Positions 5,285 through 9,517 of a stretch of 9,517 bases of DNA are shown in pieces. This stretch comes from Bacteroidales bacterium (GTDB lineage Bacteria > Bacteroidota > Bacteroidia > Bacteroidales > UBA932): assembly GCA_017461285.1 (NCBI GenBank), contig JAFTYS010000054.1:1-9517 (forward strand), written 5' to 3'. The translations under genes and the position numbers were made by a program. The notes below the pieces were generated by a model, which saw only the letters and a list, made by a program, of their open reading frames with translations, had not been told where the DNA came from and searched no databases. Numbering within the stretch: the stretch's first letter is position 1; each line of letters begins with the position of its first letter.

Positions 5285-7612
5285 ATGAAAAATACAATCA
5301 TCCTTATCATGACGGCTGTCCTTCTTCTGCCGTCGTTTGCATCGGCCCAGGAAAGCCTTCCTTTCCGTAATCCGGAACTTTCCAGAGAGGAAAGAATCGA
5401 CGACCTTATCTCGCGACTGACCCTCCAGGAAAAAGTGAACATGATGATGCACGGCTCCAAGGGAGTCGAAAGGCTCGGCATTCCGGACTACAACTGGTGG
5501 AACGAAGCCCTGCACGGAGTGGCCAGGGCCGGTCTGGCGACCGTGTACCCGCAGGCCATCGGACTTGCGGCCACATTCGACCCTCAGACCCATCTTCAGA
5601 CTTTCACATATGTATCTGACGAGGCACGTGCAAAATACAACGATGCGATCAGCAAAGGCCAGCACAAGCAGTATTACGGACTGACTTTCTGGACTCCTAA
5701 CATAAACATATTCAGAGATCCGAGGTGGGGACGCGGACAGGAGACCTATGGCGAGGACCCTTATCTTACATCTGCCATGGGTGTCGCTACCGTGAAGGGA
5801 CTTCAGGGAGACCATCCTGATTATTACAAGACCCATGCATGCGCCAAGCATTTCGCAGTCCACAGCGGACCGGAATGGAACAGGCACAGCTTTGATGTAG
5901 TGGTTTCTTCAAAAGATCTTTGGGAGACCTATCTGCCTGCTTTCGAGGCACTTGTAAAGGAAGGTGACGTCCGCGAGTTCATGGGCGCATACAACAGCTA
6001 TGACGGCGACCCTTGCTGCGGAAGCTCATTCCTTCTGAAGGATATCCTCCGCGGAAGATGGAATTACGACGGTCTCGTCGTGTCTGACTGCTGGGCCATC
6101 AACGACTTCTTTGTGGTGGGCCATCACGAGACCCATCCTGATGCCGCATCAGCGTCTGCCGCAGCGGTACTTACCGGTACTGACATCGAGTGCGGAAGTG
6201 CATACGTTAACCTGATGAGCGCTGTCGAGGAAGGGATGATAACGGAAAAGGACATCGATGTTTCGATCCGTCGCATCCTGAACGGACTCTTCGAGCTGGG
6301 ATTCTTCGATCCTGCTTCCATCGTTCCATGGGGCGGCATCCCGTATTCCAATGTTGATTCACAGGAACATAAGGATCATGCCCTTAAGGTCGCACGCCAG
6401 TCTGTGGTGCTTCTCAAGAACGAAGGCGGTCTTCTTCCGGTCGAGCCTTCAAAGGTAAGGAAGATTGCCGTTGTGGGACCTAATGCGGACGATGACAAGA
6501 TGATGCTCGGAAACTATAACGGTACGCCGTCTCATACGGTGACCATCCTTGAAGGAATCAAGGCAGCATATCCTGATGCCGAAGTTACATATGAAAGAGG
6601 ATGCGACCTTGTTGAAGGCTATGTATATGTGGATCCGCGCCTTCGCAGGGGCTTCCGTGCGGAAAATTATGAAGGACTTTCTGCCGAGCAGATGGCTGAA
6701 ATCCAGCGCATGGAAAAGGAACGTCAGGCCCTTCTGGCAGCAGCTCCGAAGCCTATCCCTTCAGAAAACTATACTCCTGAAGCGCTTGCAGAGTTTGCTT
6801 CGAAGACTGCAGAGGACGCTGATGTGATCTTCTTCGTAGGAGGACTTTCTCCGTTCATCGAAGGAGAGGAGATGAAGGTCAGCCTCGACGGATTCAAGGG
6901 CGGAGACCGTGAGAAGATCGAGCTTCCTGAGGTTCAGGGAAAGATGCTCAAGGCCCTCAAGGCGACAGGAAAGCCTGTGGTGTTTGTCCTTTGCTCCGGC
7001 AGCGCCATCGCCCTCGAGCAGAATGAGGCGGACTACGACGCACTCGTATGCGCATGGTACGGCGGACAGGCAGGCGGTACGGCAGTGGGTGATGTCGTAA
7101 GCGGAAAGGTTTCCCCTTCAGGACGTCTTCCTATCACATTCTACAAGTCAACAGCCCAGCTTCCTGACTTCCTGGACTACAACATGAAGGGAAGGACCTA
7201 CCGTTACATGACGGAGGAACCTCTATATCCATTCGGATACGGACTCAGCTATGCGGACTTCTCGTATGAAAAGGCAAAGCTTTCGTCAAAGTCCATCAAG
7301 GCTGGTGAAAGCGTTACCCTTACCGTGAACCTCAAGAACATCAGCGATGTGGCTTCTGATGAAATAGTCCAGGTCTATGTGAAGCGTCTTGGAGATGAGG
7401 ATGCTCCATTGAAGGCTCTCAAGGGTTTCCAGAGGGTGAATGTGGGTCCGAACCAGACAAAGACAGTCTCAATCGAACTTCCTGCGTCGTCTTTCGAGTA
7501 TTATGACTCTGTTTCAGACGATCTTGCGGTAAAGCCAGGCAAGTATCAGATCCTGTATGGTTCATCATCGGCAGATGCTGATCTTCAGGCACTTAAGCTG
7601 ACGATAAAATAA
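5285..7612 (+). CDS. Secreted glycoside hydrolase family 3 enzyme, probable beta-xylosidase/beta-glucosidase
   Basis: The protein has 775 residues from the ATG at 5285. An in-frame GTG 6 bp earlier is less likely because the ATG gives a clean signal peptide, MKNTIILIMTAVLLLPSFASA, cut before Gln22. Domains: a GH3 N-terminal TIM barrel (about 35-345), a GH3 C-terminal alpha/beta sandwich (about 373-620) and a fibronectin-III-like C-terminal domain (about 690-760). The retaining nucleophile is Asp268 in GLVVSDCW. The acid/base is probably Glu526 or Glu528 in SPFIEGEEM. NWWNEALHGVARAG (70-83), RDPRWGRGQETYGEDPY (144-160) and AKHFAVHSGPEWNR (187-200) are typical of the xylosidase-like branch, where SDC replaces SDW; substrate is inferred from that. 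The enzyme should release sugars from the non-reducing end of short oligosaccharides in the periplasm. There is no PA14 insert. A short polar, coiled-coil-prone stretch (about 462-487) interrupts the C-terminal domain. No SusC/SusD or other glycosidase gene adjoins it, so this is not an evident polysaccharide utilization locus. Confidence 0.94.
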   Translation: MKNTIILIMTAVLLLPSFASAQESLPFRNPELSREERIDDLISRLTLQEKVNMMMHGSKGVERLGIPDYNWWNEALHGVARAGLATVYPQAIGLAATFDPQTHLQTFTYVSDEARAKYNDAISKGQHKQYYGLTFWTPNINIFRDPRWGRGQETYGEDPYLTSAMGVATVKGLQGDHPDYYKTHACAKHFAVHSGPEWNRHSFDVVVSSKDLWETYLPAFEALVKEGDVREFMGAYNSYDGDPCCGSSFLLKDILRGRWNYDGLVVSDCWAINDFFVVGHHETHPDAASASAAAVLTGTDIECGSAYVNLMSAVEEGMITEKDIDVSIRRILNGLFELGFFDPASIVPWGGIPYSNVDSQEHKDHALKVARQSVVLLKNEGGLLPVEPSKVRKIAVVGPNADDDKMMLGNYNGTPSHTVTILEGIKAAYPDAEVTYERGCDLVEGYVYVDPRLRRGFRAENYEGLSAEQMAEIQRMEKERQALLAAAPKPIPSENYTPEALAEFASKTAEDADVIFFVGGLSPFIEGEEMKVSLDGFKGGDREKIELPEVQGKMLKALKATGKPVVFVLCSGSAIALEQNEADYDALVCAWYGGQAGGTAVGDVVSGKVSPSGRLPITFYKSTAQLPDFLDYNMKGRTYRYMTEEPLYPFGYGLSYADFSYEKAKLSSKSIKAGESVTLTVNLKNISDVASDEIVQVYVKRLGDEDAPLKALKGFQRVNVGPNQTKTVSIELPASSFEYYDSVSDDLAVKPGKYQILYGSSSADADLQALKLTIK

Positions 7613-7634
7613 ATTTTTGCATGATAAAATAAAT
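7603..7634 (+). repeat. 12-bp direct repeat spanning the GH3 stop codon
   Basis: GATAAAATAAAT occurs at 7603-7614, where it contains the GH3 stop codon TAA (7610-7612), and again at 7623-7634, 20 bp later. The second copy forms part of the downstream terminator hairpin. It may be a small tandem duplication of the gene end. Confidence 0.6.
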
Positions 7635-7650
7635 CTTATCATCGTTTTTT
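7621..7650 (+). terminator. Probable intrinsic terminator after the GH3 gene
   Basis: ATGATAA (7621-7627) and TTATCAT (7636-7642) form a perfect 7-bp stem around an 8-nt loop. Two bases later comes a run of six Ts (7645-7650). The stem is AT-only apart from one G-C pair, so it would be weak. Position, 9 bp after the stop codon, and the T-run support the call. A further TTATCAT copy at 7670-7676 could pair with the same 5' arm. Confidence 0.5.
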
Positions 7651-7695
7651 CGTCACATTTTTCTTTTTCTTATCATGTTTTTCCGCGTTTACGCC

Positions 7696-7703
7696 AATCT
7701 TTG
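7696..7703 (+). promoter_or_regulatory. Possible -7 promoter element of the comM-like gene
   Basis: AATCTTTG differs from TAnnTTTG at the first base only. It lies 17 bp before the ATG at 7721, giving a leader of about 10-14 nt. It follows the GH3 terminator, as expected if this gene starts its own transcript. Confidence 0.4.
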
Positions 7704-7720
7704 ACGTAAAAAACATCGAT

Positions 7721-9295
7721 ATGCTTATAAACATACATGCGGCGAAGTGCATCGGGATTGACGCGGTCCCGGTCACTGTAGAGATCGACGTGACTTCCGG
7801 CATCGGCATCCACCTGGTAGGACTTGCCGATGCTGCCGTGAAGGAAAGTCTCCTCAGGACGATAACGGCCCTTCAGTCGATGGGATTCAGGATTCCCGGC
7901 AAGAAGATAGTGATCAATCTTGCCCCGGCGGACATGCACAAGAAAGGAAGCGGATACGACGTTCCGATAGCCTTGGGCATAATCGCCTCGTCGGGGCAGA
8001 TGGATCTGCCCCTGCTGGGCGATTACATGGTGATGGGCGAGCTCAGCCTTGACGGAGGGATAAGGGAAGTCCCTGGGGCTCTTCCGATAGTCGAGCTTGC
8101 GATGAAGGAGGGATTGAAAGGCTGTATCCTGCCTGAAGAATCAGCTATGGAGGCTGTTGAGTATGAGGGGATAGAGATATTTGCCGTGCGCGACCTCAGG
8201 GATGTGCTGCGGATTCTCTGCGGGGAGGAAGAGTGCGGCGACCTGAAGGTTGCCGCCCGAAAGCGGGAAATCATTGCAAAGGACAATCACGCCTGTCAGG
8301 ACGGCAGTTCCAGAGATTCAGGAGCATTTGCTCCGATGGATTTTTCAGAGATAATCGGTCAGGAAGGAGCAAAAAGGGGAGTGGAGATAGCCTGTGCTGG
8401 AGGTCATAATGTCATTATGATCGGTTCTCCGGGCTCAGGAAAGAGCTCTCTGGCGAAGGCCATGGCGGGTATCCTGCCTCCGATGACCCTCGAAGAGTCT
8501 GTCCAGACGAGCAAGGTTTATTCCGTAGCGGGCAAAGGCAATCCTATGGGCGGTCTGATGAAGACCAGACCTTTCCGCTCTCCCCATTACAGCGCTTCGG
8601 TAGCCGCTCTTCTCGGCGGCGGTTCTGACAATATCCTCCCAGGTGAAATCTCTCTCGCCCACAACGGGATACTCATGATCGACGAGTTCTGCGAGGCTCC
8701 GAAGAAGATTCTGGAAGTTCTGCGTGCTCCGATGGAGGACCGCAAGGTCACGATTTCCAGACTGAAGTCCAAGGTCGAATTCCCGGCGGATTTCATGCTG
8801 GTCGCTGCGGCGAATCCCTGTCCGTGCGGATTCTATGGCGAAGGGGACAGATGCACCTGCTCTCCGTCCCGCCGCCTTGCCTATCTTTCCAAACTGTCCG
8901 GACCCATCATGGACCGTATAGACATCCAGTTGTGGATGCACCCGATAGACTCCAGGAAGCTGGTCGAGCGCCGCCCTTCCGAATCCAGCGAAACCGTTGC
9001 CCGGAGGGTTATGAAGGCAAGGGAGATACAGAGAAGACGCTTTGCAGACGACGGAATATTCTGCAACGCTTCCATGAACAACCGTCTGATAGAGAAATAC
9101 TGCCCGCTTGATTCCTCCTGTAAGGAACTGCTTGAGAGGATAATAGACCGCATGGGCCTTTCCGCCCGTGCCTGCACCCGCATCATAAAGCTCGCGCGGA
9201 CGATAGCCGATCTGGAAGGATCGGCCGATATCCGTCCCGAGCACATCTCGGAAGCCTCTTCCTACCGCTTCCTCGACCGCCAGAACATATTATAA
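7721..9295 (+). CDS. comM: YifB/ComM family Mg-chelatase-like AAA+ ATPase
   Basis: The protein has 524 residues, close to the usual 500-510 of the family. Residues 1-about 165 form the ChlI-like N-terminal domain with an S5/Lon-protease-like fold; typical stretches are GIGIHLVGLADAAVKES (27-43) and INLAPADMHKKGSGYD (65-80). The AAA+ core (about 205-400) has Walker A GSPGSGKS (235-242), Walker B ILMIDE (317-322) and the conserved RPFRSPHYSAS (283-293). The motif NPCPCG plus a later CTC places cysteines at 367, 369, 378 and 380, a likely zinc site of this family. DRIDIQ (398-403) and the C-terminal Mg-chelatase lid (about 420-510) complete it. In Vibrio and Haemophilus, ComM is a hexameric helicase that drives branch migration when transforming DNA is integrated. 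The role in Bacteroidota is inferred. All ATPase residues are intact. tsaE follows after 21 bp with its own promoter-like box. Confidence 0.94.
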   Translation: MLINIHAAKCIGIDAVPVTVEIDVTSGIGIHLVGLADAAVKESLLRTITALQSMGFRIPGKKIVINLAPADMHKKGSGYDVPIALGIIASSGQMDLPLLGDYMVMGELSLDGGIREVPGALPIVELAMKEGLKGCILPEESAMEAVEYEGIEIFAVRDLRDVLRILCGEEECGDLKVAARKREIIAKDNHACQDGSSRDSGAFAPMDFSEIIGQEGAKRGVEIACAGGHNVIMIGSPGSGKSSLAKAMAGILPPMTLEESVQTSKVYSVAGKGNPMGGLMKTRPFRSPHYSASVAALLGGGSDNILPGEISLAHNGILMIDEFCEAPKKILEVLRAPMEDRKVTISRLKSKVEFPADFMLVAAANPCPCGFYGEGDRCTCSPSRRLAYLSKLSGPIMDRIDIQLWMHPIDSRKLVERRPSESSETVARRVMKAREIQRRRFADDGIFCNASMNNRLIEKYCPLDSSCKELLERIIDRMGLSARACTRIIKLARTIADLEGSADIRPEHISEASSYRFLDRQNIL

Positions 9296-9304
9296 TAAAA
9301 ATGC

Positions 9305-9312
9305 TATCTTTG
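9305..9312 (+). promoter_or_regulatory. Predicted -7 promoter element of tsaE, abutting its start
   Basis: TATCTTTG matches TAnnTTTG exactly and is followed by CGGC and the ATG at 9317, the same 4-nt gap as ispE. tsaE may therefore be transcribed as a leaderless mRNA, separately from comM, although read-through from comM is also possible because no terminator hairpin lies in the 21-bp gap. Confidence 0.58.
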
Positions 9313-9316
9313 CGGC

Positions 9317-9517
9317 ATGAAACAGCAGATCACGATAGCAAATACGGCAGACCTTGACAGGGCTGCGGCAGAATTTCTGGAAAAGATAGGGGACAGGACC
9401 CTTGTGGCGTTCTTTGCGCCGATGGGTGCCGGCAAGACCACATTCACAACCGCCATCTGCAAGGCTCTGGGAGTGACGGATCCTGTAGGTTCCCCTACAT
9501 TCGCAATAGTGAACGAA
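9317..9517 (+). CDS. tsaE: tRNA N6-threonylcarbamoyladenosine biosynthesis ATPase TsaE (partial, C-terminus off the right edge)
   Basis: Sixty-seven residues are visible before the window ends, about half of the usual 140-150. The Walker A motif APMGAGKTTF (residues 34-43) and the following VGSPTFAIVNE (57-67) are the strongest signatures of TsaE (YjeE). This cytoplasmic P-loop ATPase works with TsaB, TsaD and TsaC to install threonylcarbamoyl on A37 of ANN-decoding tRNAs. In the bacterial cycle its ATPase activity is thought to reset the TsaBD complex. The modification is essential or nearly so in many bacteria. The ATG at 9317 gives the normal N-terminus and directly follows a promoter-like box. 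It lies 21 bp after comM on the same strand. Confidence 0.93.
   Translation, partial: MKQQITIANTADLDRAAAEFLEKIGDRTLVAFFAPMGAGKTTFTTAICKALGVTDPVGSPTFAIVNE

Noticed and set aside
5243..5887. 214-codon open frame on the minus strand, upstream of mlaE
   Set aside because: It is antisense to the GH3 signal peptide and catalytic domain, and its composition looks random.
8435..9244. 269-codon open frame on the minus strand
   Set aside because: It is a shadow of the AAA+ core of the comM-like gene; no domain or signal is seen.

Overview
The window reads as ordinary chromosomal DNA from a member of the Bacteroidota, most likely order Bacteroidales. Four things point there. Several start codons are preceded by the Bacteroidota -7 promoter element TAnnTTTG, and there are almost no Shine-Dalgarno sequences. 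The receptor at the left edge has the regulatory-like domain, plug and barrel layout typical of the phylum. There is a short-signal lipoprotein with no match I can name. A secreted GH3 glycosidase is present. GC content looks slightly above 50% by eye. I cannot resolve the genus.

Layout, left to right. (1) Positions 1-1420, minus strand: the N-terminal 473 residues of a TonB-dependent-receptor-like outer membrane protein, cut by the window edge. (2) Positions 1573-2436, plus: complete ispE, a kinase of the non-mevalonate isoprenoid pathway, followed by a hairpin terminator. (3) Positions 2527-3705, plus: a lipoprotein of unknown function that looks like a beta-propeller. (4) Positions 3689-5201, minus: an mlaE-mlaF pair encoding an MCE-type lipid ABC transporter permease and ATPase, in one operon. 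The end of mlaF overlaps the end of the lipoprotein gene by 17 bp, tail to tail. (5) Positions 5285-7612, plus: a secreted family 3 glycoside hydrolase, probably a beta-xylosidase or beta-glucosidase, transcribed divergently from mlaE. (6) Positions 7721-9295, plus: a YifB/ComM AAA+ ATPase. (7) Positions 9317-9517, plus: the start of tsaE, a tRNA t6A biosynthesis ATPase, cut by the right edge.

The genes do not form one pathway. They are mainly core functions (isoprenoid precursors, tRNA modification, envelope lipid transport, DNA processing) with one sugar-degrading enzyme and one uptake or adhesion barrel protein among them. Nearly every transcription unit has its own promoter. I see no tRNA, rRNA, CRISPR array, insertion sequence, phage gene or defence system, and no convincing undescribed multi-gene system.

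The points most worth a second look are small. A -7 promoter box lies exactly 4 nt before three start codons, suggesting leaderless mRNAs. The divergent promoters of mlaE and the GH3 gene overlap. The unknown lipoprotein carries a CX2CX7CX2C cluster.
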